A stretch of 64,000 nucleotides of DNA from the NCBI GenBank assembly GCA_905250075.1, contig CAJNOP010000033.1, positions 896,605 to 960,604 on the forward strand. Direction: 5' to 3'. This stretch comes from Rotaria sp. Silwood1. Taxonomy: Eukaryota; Rotifera; Eurotatoria; Philodinida; Philodinidae. The notes under the pieces are model-generated. The model made no database searches. It was not told where the DNA came from and was given only the letters and a program-made list of their open reading frames with translations. The translations under genes were made by a program, and so were the position numbers. Of the stretch, positions 24,602 through 37,531 are shown in pieces; positions within the stretch are counted from its first letter, which is position 1, and every line of letters starts with the position of its first letter.

Positions 24602-24668
24602 AGCTCACTGAAAAAAAGATCAAAACAAAATTAGATATAAAAATGATGGTGATCTTTGATGTGACTGT

Positions 24669-24681
24669 GTTGCTAAGCAAC
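24669..24681. promoter_or_regulatory. RFX X-box in a bidirectional ciliary promoter
   Basis: GTTGCTAAGCAAC is a perfect palindrome with a one-base centre and fits the RFX X-box (GTNRCC-N-RGYAAC type). It lies between the start codons of LRRC51 (24601) and CCDC66 (25000), 68 bp and 319 bp away. RFX factors control ciliary genes in animals through such sites near the start. The functional claim is inference from motif and neighbours. Confidence 0.75.
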
Positions 24682-24999
24682 GAACAAATAATTCAATTCA
24701 ATATTAATTAATTCCAATAATTAATATGAAGTAATTTTTAAAATTTAATAGAAAATAACGTAATAAATATTTTTTTTCTTACAGACAAAAATTTTTACTA
24801 ACAAAATGAAGGCTATTGTTAAGTAACCATGACCAAAATAGGTACTCATGGATGAAGAAAAAAACATGCATGCGCGTTGAAAATATAAACAAAGAGGAAT
24901 AAATTTTACTGCACCACTTGAAGGTCGACATTGAACTCCACTTAAATGAAAACATATGAATAGTTTTTAGATTTTTGAAACCTTGGTAAAATCGTATAA

Positions 25000-27900
25000 A
25001 TGGCTGCTACAACTGTTAAAACTGATCCAATTCGTATGAAATAAAAAAAAATTGTTTTTAATATTCATTTTATTTAATTAGAAAGCGATAAAATGAAATT
25101 TCGTACACAAATTATCGATGGAAAACCACAAATATTTTTTGATACGAATGGTTTGTTAATGACTATATTTATTTTTGTTGATATTTTAATACTAATTTAT
25201 TGAAGATGAGTCTTCCAAAAAAACAAAATCCAAAAGAAAGAGTCGAGCAATAAATACGGCGAATCGTTTTACAGAACAACAAAAAACGAAAATAAATAAT
25301 CAAAAATCTCCTATACCAAATGGAACAAATAAACAAAAAACTAAAACTGAACAATCAACTAATAAAATACGAGTTAATGATGATGGTTCAACATTAGGAG
25401 TTTATATGACTATGGATGAATTAGCTGAACTTGTCAAAGCTGTAAAAGAAAACTCAAAAAGTAAAGCAAAATAAAGATTTTTTTTTCAATAATAATTTAG
25501 CTATATTTTAGACGAGAATAAAACCAGCACAGAAATCAAACGTAGATTGAAAATCTTTAATTTAAAAAAAAAAGTCTTTTCTTAATTTGTTGTAGAAGAA
25601 CCACCACCACCATCACAACAACAGCAACAGCAACAACGACAATATACTGAAACAACAGCTCCGCCCCTTGTTCCTAAATTAGATTTACCACCTGAACCTC
25701 TTCCACCTCCACCAGTTCATGTTACACCACGAGAACAAGTTTTAAGTGTAATGGCTGAAAAAAAACGTCAAAAATGGCTTCGAGAAAAAGCTGAAATTGA
25801 ACGATTACAATTAGAAATTGAATATGATCAGCTTAAACATCAATTATCACCTCGTCATAGAAAGACTTCTGTATCTCCTGGTATCATCAAAATACAAAAA
25901 GAAATTAAATTCATATTTTGTTTCTGACTTTTAAGAACGATCAACATTCCAATATGATTTTCCACCAACAACGAATAAACCACCATCTGTACCCTCAGTT
26001 CCACAATCATTTAAATCTAATGATCATCAACATGATATTTCACCAAAAGTCAACGAAAGTAAATAAAAAAAACCCAAGAGAAAACTCAGTATTGAGTATT
26101 GTTCTAGTAGATCCAAATCATGATGCTTTGAAAACACAACTAATGGAGAAAAAACAACAACAATGGAAACAAGAAAATTGTAAGAAGCTAGCAATTAGAA
26201 ATTTTTGTCATGCTTGAATAGAGATCGTCAAATTACCTAAACAATGGTCATTGTTGACATATTCACACGATGTTTTTGTAAGTGAAACGTAAGAAAATTG
26301 ATAAACGCCAAACACATAAAGCTTCGACAGCCCTCAAGTTTATCTGAATTTTTTTTTTGTTTTTACTCATTATATAGTAAGGAAAAAATCTATGCATGCT
26401 ACAAAAATCTGCATTGAACAGTATACTTAATACTCAAAACTGAATTACAATCCTTACATCCCTCTTACTTATTTTTTCGAACAGCCTGACATATGGTTCA
26501 TCTAACAAATGAAGTTTTCCAATTGATAAATCGCTTTTGATTTGGAACTACATGATAGATGTAGACCCAAATGAGTTTTGAATATCCTGAAAAGAGTTTG
26601 TGCCTTGCTGACTCTAAATACAAAGCTGCTTTTATGACTTTTTTGCTATCATGTCAAAAAAAATCGATTTTGTCTGAATATGATAGAAGCAACATTTTTA
26701 TACCTTTGTCGACGATCTCTATCCAATCATGGCAAAAAAAAAATTTGCTCAAATTTCGAATTACCGAAACCTTATATTATAAACAAATTGAAAGATTTCC
26801 TTATCTAAATTTTTATTTTTTTAGCGGAAAAACCACCAGTTTGGAATCCATTTGGTCGTCCAGGTGGTGGTGCACCTAATATCAATGAAAATCAATCGCG
26901 AGCATCTGTTTGTTTTTCTATTTTCTTTTTATTGAATTCAAATGGGATTAATTTATTTATTTTTTTAGCAAATACCATCAAATACTGTATCATATCGTCC
27001 ACCAATTCCACAACATACTGATAATTCTTCATATTCATTACCATCTACAAATATTCATAGTGATCAAACACATATTCCAGCTGCAATGCGAAGAAATTTA
27101 TTATTTGGTGATGTTCGTTTTGAAGATGATGTTAAAACTGCTAAAGAAATAGAACGTCGTCAATGGTTAGAAGATTTACAAAAACAAGTTGAAGACAATA
27201 AACATAAAAAAAGTTTTCAACAAGAAACTGAACGTCGACAAGATTTTTTACATGAAAATGTTCAACCACTTATACAAGAAGCTGCTTATAGACATCAACA
27301 ACAAACGAATCATACTGGACAAGATTTAAATAGATTTAATCAACATGATTCATTAGTACAAAAAAATTTTGAAACAAATGAATCAAATAACTATGATAAA
27401 CGATCTCAATTAATTGATAAACTTAAACGTAATGGATATCCAATAGATTCAATAACTAAAACAATTTCAGGTAATGCATTCGATTTGTTTAGTTCTATAA
27501 TATTATTGAACAACTTCGTTCTTTGTTTTTTCTAGATGCTAAATCAACTGGTTCAGTATCGAATCAAAGAACAGGTGAAAAACTTTTCGGTCCAAATTAT
27601 GATTCACCAGCAGGACAAAATATGAATAATAAAGTTGATCCATTACATTTAAATGTTGCTATCGATCGACAACAAGCTTATCGACCAAACGATGCACGTC
27701 GAGATGAAGCTGTTAATACAGTTGATTCAACATTTCGAAGGTAGAAACAATGAATGCTTATCATTTAATACAATTTTCTGGTTTTCTAAATTATATATAC
27801 ATTTGTGAATAATCAAACAAATGAGTTCAATTTTGGTCATTTTAATATAAGATATACCGTAATCTAATATCATTCCTAGCACTCATGTCATACTGTGCAC

Positions 27901-30900
27901 GTGTTTTATTCAGCTATCAATCATTTTAAAATAAAAATTTTAGTATGGATTGGGTAATAACAGCCAGCATAGATACAATGTTATTTATCATATTTTAACA
28001 TTGAAATTATACGTTTAAGGTATTTTTAGGTGTCTTAGACATGTACAGGGTAAGCTTGTTTCGTACCTTGTAACCTGATTTAGAAAAATTTTCTTACTCT
28101 TACCTTACCCTACGAAGTTTTTATCTCCTTTTCGCTTAATAACTACCCTAATTGGAAAATTCTAAAACTGATAAATAACAAAATAGTATCACGGTTCAGA
28201 TGTGCAGGACAAACATTTTCTTCGTAACGTCTAAGAAAAATTTTCCAATCCTTATCCTATCCTTCTCTGCATATTTCTAAGATAGAACTAGTAGTATAAA
28301 ATAACATTCTCATCAACTGAATATCTATTATTCATTAGTTTTATAATATGTTTATTATGATATACATTGCTAATCCCTCTTATTTATCGTATTACAACTA
28401 GCACAATCTGTAAACAGTTATGGTTCTCTTGGTTACTTGATTCAATATTTGATGAAAAATAACCTTCTGATTGTGAGAACGTTGATTGTTTGCACAGAAA
28501 ACTTAGTAATTATTCTAATTTTTAAAAAATAATTGCTAAGCTTTTAGCTTATTTTACGATACTTAAAACGATTGGAAAACTTATATATGTCGACTGTCAA
28601 AACATACACTTTTATTTCTATGTACGAGGTAGTCAAAAAAATCATTCTGATTAGCCAATTTATTACTTAATCCTTTAACAATTGTTTCTAGTTTTTATTT
28701 CCGAACAGATTCCCCACATTTTGTCACAATTCGCACGAGAATTCAGTTGAATTTAGAATTCATGAATTAATTGAGAACAATTTATAATAGGAATAAAGCT
28801 TTATAAACAAAATGAACAGACTGATTTCTAAGGATTTTTTTCTTTTCTTATACTATCGAAAACAAAGGATTCAAACTTTGCTAAGAATGATTATGAATCA
28901 TACACCATCGATTATACTATTAAGACAACAAATTTAGCTTGCAATGTCTTTCGTGCTTAAAACGATTTATTATGCTTTAATATCATAATTATAAGGCGCA
29001 CATGTCGTGCAACACACCCTTGTTCTTTAAAGCCGTCTACATCAATTCTCTTGCCGTTTGAATAAATACTTGAATAAAAAAAAACAACATTTTTTCAACA
29101 ATTTTCTTCGATCATGCAATGTCCCGGAATGAAAAGAAATATATCAAAAATATTCAGTCGATATAAAAACAAAAACAATAAAACTATAAAATATTGAATT
29201 TTCACCAATCATTCCACGCTTCAGAAATAAAAAAGAGTATTATTGAAATAGATTTTTTATTGAATAAAATAAATATAGTCAATTTATTATTGTTTATTTA
29301 TAGAATAACAATCTAGCAATGAGACGATAGACAAATAAATTTTATTATCTGGTTCACAAAGACAAGGACTCTAGAAAAAATCATGACCCTAGTTTTTCAG
29401 CTCCAAGAACGCATAAATATAAGGACATTACTAGATAATATCGTAAACCTGCCACCCCCGTTTGTGCTATATTCGATGGATCAGAAATAGAGAAGATGAA
29501 GTTCTGCGTTTTTCCGTCTATTTAGTTTTTGTTTTATTGAATGTCTAAAAAAGTTTTCGAAATATACATAATCAAAGATGATCTATCAGTTTTGAGCTTA
29601 CTTGGTAATAACTATGGTAATCATAATTATTTCTTTTCCAAACGCAGTATGAAATCTAATAGTGTAAATTGGCATTGTGTTCATATTTACGATTAACTTG
29701 TGTCTTAGATTATGTAGGATCATACAGATGTCATGTATGATCCTACATAATCTAATACAGAAATTAATAGTAAATATGATTCACATATCAATATGCAGAG
29801 CATAATAAAACGATGTTGATCTACATTTCTAATTTTCCTACTGAGTTTGCAAAAGAAAAGGTTATGGTTACTATAGTTATTATCGAAAACGCCAGAAAAA
29901 TGTAGAATTTCATGCTCTATCTTTCGAACCCGTTGAAAATAACATCTACGAGGATGACAGACTTACGATCTTATCCGGAAGCAACCGTTTTTTTGGACTA
30001 CATTGAACGTTCTGAAAGTCTCTGAAGTCGTGCTCTTACTGTTTTTTATAACAAACAATCTTTTGACCTTCAACTAAATTGTCGCATCTTAGTCAAAAAA
30101 TGTTGTAGAAAGTTGTTTGTTCTACCATTTTTTTTGTAGTTTAAATAAAATTATATTTACGCTTTTCTTTATTCGATTCACTGTTTGGAGGCTTTCTAGC
30201 GCTTACGGCTGTGGAGAAAAATTGAAAATAAGCCTTGTTGAACAATTTTGGTACTCAATATTTGTGTTACTATTTCATATAGCACATTAGCTGCAAAAAT
30301 GAAAGTGAGCTTGTTCGAGATTTGAATAATAACATGTATGCTTTGATTGCCAATCTGTGTTTGATAAAAAAATTGTCACAGCTGCTAAATTCATTGCAAA
30401 AAAAACTTAGTCGCAAAAGAATCAAAGTTCAGTACCTTCAAAGAAACACATCACTGTTTTAAGAGTTGGACAATAAATCGTATATAGTCTGAAACTAGGA
30501 CTTCTGTTCTATCAATTTATAAGAAAAGTTTTCATTCAGAAGAAATAATTGTTGTTCTTATGCTAAGTGTCTTCAGTAAAGTTGATCGCCGCTTTGTTGT
30601 ACTTATTCTGTATCGACGAAATCTTCAGAGAATGTTTTTTTTTCATCTCTGGAACATACAATCAGTTAGTGCAAATGCTTCTGAATTGAGATACAGAAAT
30701 ATCTCCAACACATATAACTTGAAAACTTTTATTCTAATTGAAACAGTATCATAAGGAAAGTAAAGTGTTATTGAATTACGGTGTATCTTACATTACACAA
30801 AAAGATTTCTACTTACCGGTGTTGTAAATAATAGCCTATCGAACTAATATTCAATGTTGATTTATTAATTTTTATTATTTATATTTTTGTTTAAAGTGAT

Positions 30901-32083
30901 CATAGTGTTCAAACTGATTTTCGAGCATTACCAAATCGACAAACAAATCCATATGCTTATGAAGAATCTGATTTACCTCCTCAAGTTCCAAATCATCATT
31001 TTCGTAATGCAGGTTATCGTAATATACCAAATCAACCAGGTAAAAAAAATCCTCGTATGCGTTCACTTGATGATAATCATTCATCACGACGTGCATCATC
31101 AATTTATCAAACAAATTCAAATGATGATGGTACAATATCACAAATGAGTAATCAACATAGTTCTCATGTTCCAATTGATATTCATCATCGTCCATTATGG
31201 AATTATAATAATCCTGAACATCGTGAATATATTCCTAATTCTAAACGTGATCCACATTATGAAAAACGACAACGTCTTAAACATTTTGAACAAGGAAATT
31301 TTGATCGTATTGATGATGTACAAAAGAAGACATGTTATAATCGTTGGAATAGTGATAGTGAATTAGAACAAAAACAAAAAAAATCCATACCAACAAATCG
31401 TATACGTTCAACAGTATCCAAAACTTCAACATATGGAAATCATAAGGATGAAAGTATTATGAATTTACTTAAAGTACAAAATAAATATCAACAAGATTCT
31501 TTTGGTGCAAGAAAACCATCATCAATACATACAAAAACTGATGAAGATTATAATTCTAATCATGGATCATCATTAGATAAATATGAAAGTTATATACCAT
31601 ATACCAGAAATGATGACATACTTGATCGAACTAAAATTAATTCACCATCATCACAATCAAGAGAAACATCACCACATAAAGAATTAACAGAAGTACGTAT
31701 AAGAATTAATTAAATCTTCTATTTAAACAATTTTTATATTTCATATTTAGTTTTGATAGTAAATAGTAATCAAAATTCTCTTTGCTCATGTTTTTTTTTT
31801 TGCTGTATGATTTTGCTCGAATTTTGCTTATTATTTTAATATCTTAGACTAATACAAATGATAATTATCATCAACAACGAGAATGGGATAATACAAGTCG
31901 ACAATATCCGCTTGTTCAATCACCACAATATAATGCATCACAATCAAGACAAGAACATATTCTACAACAATTATCAGCTATTAAAGAAGTTTGTATAATG
32001 TTTTATTAAGAATTTATATTTATTTACCTTTTTCTTTTTTTCTATAGAATTTGATTCGTCGACAACGAGAACTTGCTACTTAA
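25000..32083 (+). CDS. CCDC66: CCDC66-like centrosome/cilium protein
   Basis: Twelve exons: 25000-25033, 25082-25150, 25206-25460, 25596-25880, 25936-26058, 26111-26179, 26825-26907, 26969-27470, 27536-27740, 30897-31692, 31848-31988, 32048-32083, giving 865 aa. The landmarks follow CCDC66 in order: N-terminal IDGKPQIFF, a short helix MTMDELAELVKAV, glutamine/proline-rich linker, the coiled-coil REQVLSVMAEKKRQKWLREK (about 185), ERRQWLEDLQKQVED (about 345), YIPYTRNDDI near the C-terminus, and the terminal ILQQLSAIKE plus RRQREL. CCDC66 binds microtubules and acts at centriolar satellites and cilia. Sequence between motifs is poorly conserved and Asn/His/Ser-rich. Intron 9 is 3.2 kb and carries a foldback. 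The first 18 residues depend on a 34-nt first exon; the ATG at 25093 is the alternative start. Confidence 0.83.
27741..30896. other. 3.2-kb intron 9 of CCDC66
   Basis: GT at 27741 and AG at 30895-30896 bound the intron, which splits a codon for Ser/Arg (phase 2). It is far longer than the other introns of this gene. It holds the foldback at 29598-29890. No ORF with recognisable content was found on either strand. Confidence 0.6.
29598..29890. repeat. Foldback repeat with a perfect 21-bp inner hairpin
   Basis: The inner arms, 29705-29725 and 29735-29755, are perfect reverse complements around a 9-base loop. Pairing continues with mismatches outward: GGTAATAACTATGGTAATCATA near 29604 against the complement near 29865-29885. 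No homology to family A or B was noticed. Its transcript would fold into a long hairpin inside the CCDC66 pre-mRNA. Confidence 0.72.
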
Positions 32084-32533
32084 GTGAATGTTATTTCAGT
32101 TTAATATAATTATTTCGCTAAGCGACTCGTTTTTCTTTTTTTGGTCTCATTAATAGTTACCAGTTTTTTTTTTCTTCCTTGGGTTGTGTTTGTTCATTCT
32201 TTTCTTTTTTTTCTTGTGTGTGTTTAATTTTTCAATAACTTTGAATATTTGACCAAAGTATTTGACTATACAATAAATGATGTTTATGGCTACAGCATAT
32301 ATTTGCTGATGACATAAGAACTCTTCTTTTCTTGATGACATACGTCTCTCCAAGGACATTGAATAGCATGAAGCAAAAATATACAGAAATGATAAATAGA
32401 TAGTAGAGTGGCATATAATAATAATCTCATACGTTTTTTGTTGTTTCCTGTTCTATTAGTAGTCGGGATGCATAAATATTAACAAGAAGTATTGTTTGAA
32501 ACTAACAGAGTGTTATTGGGGAGAATCAAGGTA

Positions 32534-33896
32534 ATGGAGGAGCTAATAACAACTATTGGTAAGCGAAATTTGTCATTATTTGTCAAGTTGAAAATCTTAT
32601 ACGAATATTTATTCTTTTCCCGATGAAGGAATAGGAACATTTAGTAGAGTTATTTTGACACGTCAATGTACGGATGAATATGAAGAATATCATGCATTGA
32701 AAATAATGGCTATACGTGATATAATACAAATGAAACAAGTCAATCATGTTAATGATGAACGAACAATTCTTGCTAATGTTAATCATTCTTTTATTGTTCG
32801 TTTGTAAGCTTAATATTCAATTTTTTTTGTTTTTTCTCTTCATATAGTCTAAATTGAAATATATTAAGAATATTTAATAATGATTTTTAGTTATGGATCA
32901 TATCGAGATAGTCGCTATTTATATTTATCGATGGAATTTTTGCCAGGTGGTGAATTATTTTCTTATTTTCGTCAAGTTGGCCGTTTTACAGGACCGATTG
33001 TCAGATTTTATGCTTGTGAAATTATACTTGCTTTGGAATATTTGCATAGTCTCTCCATTGTTTATAGGTAAAATAAAAGCTCAAGAGTATTTTTCTTTCT
33101 TTCATTCGATAATTTGTTTTTTTTTCTATTTTAGGGATCTTAAATTGGAAAATCTCGTACTTGATATTACAGGACATCTCAAATTAACTGATTTTGGTTT
33201 TGCAAAATATGTACAAGATAGGTAAATAGAAAAATAAAGTATAAATTTTGAACTGTCAATGTGAAAATTGTCTGTCAACAGAACATTTACAGTCTGTGGT
33301 ACACCTGAATATCTTGCACCTGAAATGATTCTCACATCTGTTGGCCATTCATTTGGTGTCGATTGGTATGCATTAGGTATTCTCATTTATGAACTACTCG
33401 TAGGACGAACTCCATTTGCACCAACTGATCATCAAAATCATCCATCATTTGTTTTTATTAAAATTTTAAATGCACCTATTCCTTGGCCATCTCAACAAGG
33501 GTAAGTAAAACATCAGCATCAAACTGCTTAACTATACTTACGTACATGTATGTATATATAGAATTGTTGATCGAGTTGCACGTTGTTTAATTCGAAAATT
33601 ACTCGAACGAGATCGAACACGTCGTCTTGGCTGTATGGCAGGTGGAGCAAATGATATTAAAGAACATCCATGGTTTAAACATATCTTATGGACTGATATT
33701 ATGGAACGAAGAATTGAAGTAAAAGAAAATGGAATTTGATTTTTTTTAAATAAAATTTTATTACTTTGTACAGCCACCAATTATACCAAAAGTTGATTAT
33801 CCAGGTGATACACAAAATTTTGAATTATTTGAAGACGAACCTCTTCAAGCACCAGAATGTACACAAGAAGAATATGATTTATTTGATAAATTTTGA
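32534..33896 (+). CDS. AGC-family Ser/Thr kinase, PKA catalytic/PRKX-like
   Basis: Seven exons, 32534-32558, 32629-32803, 32891-33067, 33135-33221, 33282-33500, 33562-33718 and 33774-33896, give 320 aa. Present are the glycine loop GIGTFSRV (9-16), the ATP Lys in HALKIM, the alpha-C Glu in NDERTIL, the catalytic loop YRDLKLEN with YRD as in AGC kinases, DFGFAK, the activation segment [13 protein letters not shown] with the PDK1-type Thr, and DRTRRLG. The protein ends FDKF, matching the C-terminal FxxF of PKA and PRKX. It should phosphorylate basic Ser/Thr sites. The N-terminus is very short (8 residues before the loop; PKA has about 45), so an upstream exon may be missing or a myristoylation-type tail is absent. 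PRKX versus PKA cannot be settled by eye. Confidence 0.87.
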
Positions 33897-35259
33897 ATTG
33901 TATATATATGAATCAATTAGAAATAGAAAATAATACATTTTCATTTTCATTTCTTTTCTTTTCTTTTCTTTTCTATCACATTATATAATCGAAGAATATG
34001 ATTGATTTAATACATTGATTGAAATGCGCATTTTTTATTTGACAAGTGACTATAATTAAATAATTTACTAACAGTTATTTATCGAAATACATAGTAGTCG
34101 ATAGAAGTTCCACTACTGGATAAAAATTACATAACTATTTTGCCTGATATTTTGATTGCAAATCGAGTTCGATAAACCGTGATTGCAAACAGTAATCCGA
34201 GGTGGATAGGACTTAATGCAAAGGGTTTACGATGAAAACACTGTGTTTTTTTCTTTAGGGTTCAAAACAAGACTTTTTTGACACTCTTCTGGTTTTTCAC
34301 TATTTAAATGTGTTAATCTGCATTTTCTTATTACGAAAGAAAGATTTGAATATCCGTTTTTTGTCATAGATAGAGCACTTCAATTCGCTGTAATCTTAAG
34401 GCACGGAAACGCCTTCATTATCGGAGGCAGTCGTAATATTGATTTATTCTCTGCTGATGACTGTGATCAAGAAATTTTCGAGACCAGTAGCTAAAATCAG
34501 ATGGAGATATTGGTCATTGTTTGATGATTTCTATCATCTCTCATGTGCTAACTACCCAACGTCTTAACGCGATGATATTTTTTTTCTATGTTCAAATATC
34601 CTTGTCTGAAGAAATAATCTATGTTGACCTTCTAGCTCCTTTGTATGAAGGTCAATAAAGTCTTGATTAATCTTTGCAATTAGAATTCAACATACTCTAC
34701 TTATGGTCAATTTAAGAAACTAAAGGATTAAAGTTTAAGTACTTTTTATCTGGTAGTGAGACTTTTTGCGACTACTTTAGTTAACTAAAGATGTATCAAT
34801 ATTTATTTTTCATTGAAACTGTGAATGATTATGGGGCAAAATAAATGAAACACAATGTCAATTTTTTTTCTAACGGCGTTTGTTAGAGAAAATTATTAAC
34901 AACTAATAAGTGATTTCGAACAATAAGACTTTTTCTAGCAACAGAAGTTAGTGAAATCTGACATTTTAGAGTTAAGTAAACCCTCTACAAAAGTATATTT
35001 TATTCAACTAAATATTAAACATTATGTGAAAAACTTCATTGGATGTTACAGAGGGAAAATCTAGTAAAACTTGTGTATAAAATCTATAGTTTTGTAACTG
35101 AAATATTTTGATACCATTAGAAAGCTCTCGTCTTTTTTACGTTAAATATTATGATGACCATAAAATTCTAACCGCAATTTCCATAATAAAACTTCCCGCT
35201 ATTCAGCAGTCGCATGTTATTAATGTCATTTATTCATTTATACTTTTCTTTTATTATTT
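33897..35259. other. Intergenic region between kinase and hypothetical gene
   Basis: A TTTTC microsatellite sits just after the kinase stop (about 33946-33975). The rest is AT-rich with no coding exon recognised. Confidence 0.45.
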
Positions 35260-36301
35260 ATGCAAAGTTTGAGTAAAAGCACACTAGCATGTACAGAACC
35301 AGGAATCACTGCCGGTCGATTGATGTCCATACGTAATATCTATCTTCGTCAAGAATTATCTACTATTTCTGATGAAATTCAAGAGAACTATAAAGAACGT
35401 TTACCCTTACTTCATTTAGTATCACTTGCAGCTTACGAACAAGTTTTTAATAGACAGGTAATATAATATAAAAATTTGAAGAAATGCAAAGTTTATTTCT
35501 AAAAATGACAGCCATTATCACTTCCTGAAGATTTACGACGAGATGCTGTTAAATATGGACTTAAATATTATCAACTTAACATCGAGAAATTAGTAAGCTG
35601 AAATCATGAATAATGAAGAGAAAATCTGAAAGTTTGTATTATAGCGAAAGGCAGAAATAGAAAATGGTCTTCTTCAGATTCATGATAGACAATCCAACGT
35701 TGAGAAAGATTCGAATATTATTCAATCAAATCACAATCTACCAGCGAAAGATCAAATAAAGGAAAATCAATCAAGTTTACAGACTTCAATATCATTAAAC
35801 AAAACGAAAGATGAAGATACATCATATGACTCATTTCAAACAGATAATAAATTTGATTCAATTTCTACTGATATAGAAAACATTGAAACATCTGCTTCAT
35901 CTGATGAGTCTTCTACTATTATAGCAAATAAAAATGATATTTCATCGAATTTAACATTCCCTTCTATCAATACTTCCTCTTCATTAATTGATACATCTAG
36001 TGATACGAAATTAAATTCTTTCAACACTGACCCATTAATGACAAGTAGATCCAACGGATCGATGACAACCAGCCAGACCGATCAATCATCTACTTCTATC
36101 CAAAAACTTTCTCGTACAAAACCACCAAAGATTATTGTACGTCGACCATCGAATCATAGTCTAACATCAATCAATAATGATGATTCATTAATGACAATTG
36201 ATAGAAATGAAACACCGGCTGAAGAACAAACAATCGACGTTCATTATCTATCAGCACATAAACGAAAAAGCAAAAAACAACGAAAACATAAAAGGGATTA
36301 A
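35260..36301 (+). CDS. Hypothetical Ser/Thr-rich protein, 311 aa
   Basis: Three exons, 35260-35457, 35512-35592 and 35645-36301, join in phase 0. Residues 1-100 look folded and helical (LPLLHLVSLAAYEQVF, LPEDLRRDAVKYGLKYYQLN). Residues about 110-290 are low-complexity, rich in Ser, Thr, Asn and Asp. The C-terminus is strongly basic (KRKSKKQRKHKR), a likely nuclear localisation signal. No domain is recognised. The reading frame, three concordant splice pairs and codon use support a real gene. A missing upstream exon cannot be excluded. Confidence 0.65.
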
Positions 36302-37327
36302 TATTCTATTTAGACGACTTAAAGAAACTGATCGTGTTGAAGTTTATTATTTCTTTCCAGAGCTTACCTTATACAGAAAGTACAAATTCAAAAGTGATTG
36401 ATTAGTTACAAATGTGCTCTTGTTAGTTGCGTAACTAGAAAAAAGTGGAAGATGGAGTGGTGAAGCTTCCACAAGAGATTTCAGTTCCTCCTTTTAAACT
36501 GCACTCAACTATTAATAAATAAATTTTAAATACTCTGAAGAGAATTGAAGCCCTTAGTTTATTGATCCGGAGATACTACAAATCTATGATAGTTTTTAAA
36601 TGAATGTCGTAGTTCTCCTCAGGCAACACTGATTAGTGACTTGAAACTTTATACAACAATATATATCTTAATGAGAATATTTTATGGTGGAAGTTTCGGA
36701 TCGTTTGATTTGCTTCTATCTTGAAAGAAGAGCAACAAATTTACTGTTAAATATGCACGATGTGTTAAGACACTTTTACTATACCTATATTTTAAAATAG
36801 GAACAACGATAAAATGTGAAACTATTTCTATTACAGATTGTCTATATGCAAAGTTGCAAATTGAAATTCAAAAATCAATTCTTCTGAGAGATCTAGATTG
36901 TGTTCATCTACAATAAATATATGTATTGTTCACTAGAGGTCGCTATAATATGTTTGCCTGAATCTCATCTATTTTTTTTTATTGACATTTTCTTATTAGA
37001 CCATCTACTATCTTTGTTTGCCGATGTTTTTCATTTTTTTTAATTTATTGTTTTTAAAAATATCAATAGAGGTATTGACAGTTCGTTTTCATTTGGTTAT
37101 TTATGAGTCATTTAATCATATAGATATATTTGCCCCCCTACGCTATTTGTCGTCTATTACGCATAGGGTAATGATCATACGAACGTTTTATTTGTCATTT
37201 TATCTTTGTATTCTAAATTACATATCTACAACCCATTTAAAAGAGTACAATATTTAAAAAGTGCCAATTGATTTCTACATTTTAGATTAACGTCAGTTAA
37301 TACAACTCTAAGAAGATATTAATAAGA
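36302..37327. other. Intergenic region upstream of the first ssSPT gene
   Basis: AT-rich, without recognisable exons. Faint family-A-like phrases occur near 36550-36660. Confidence 0.4.
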
Positions 37328-37531
37328 ATGTTATCAAGTGTGCGTCGTTTTTTCAAATTTATTCATTGGTTATATCTTCAATATCTTCTTAATACGGCAT
37401 TGTATATGCTTGAACCATGGGAACGTGCACTTTTTTCAACATTATTATTTGCTATTATATCTACAGCCGTTTATTCGGCTTTAGTTTTTCTTCCAGTTCA
37501 TGTTCGTTCCATGATACAAATTTATACATGA
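37328..37531 (+). CDS. Serine palmitoyltransferase small subunit, ssSPTa-like
   Basis: The single-exon product has 67 aa. The signature WLYLQYLLNTALYMLEPWER (14-33) is that of the small SPT activators, followed by one membrane helix (about 35-58) and a short tail. Small subunits bind the SPTLC1/2 heterodimer in the ER and raise its activity many fold; they also set acyl-CoA choice. The residue before LEPWER is Met27, as in vertebrate ssSPTa, which favours palmitoyl-CoA. A paralogue lies 3.3 kb downstream on the same strand. Length matches human SPTSSA (71 aa). Confidence 0.9.
   Translation: MLSSVRRFFKFIHWLYLQYLLNTALYMLEPWERALFSTLLFAIISTAVYSALVFLPVHVRSMIQIYT

Noticed and set aside
30875..31195. 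Minus-strand frame of 106 codons
   Set aside because: Shadow of CCDC66 exon 10, which reads on through the other strand with a matching C-terminus.
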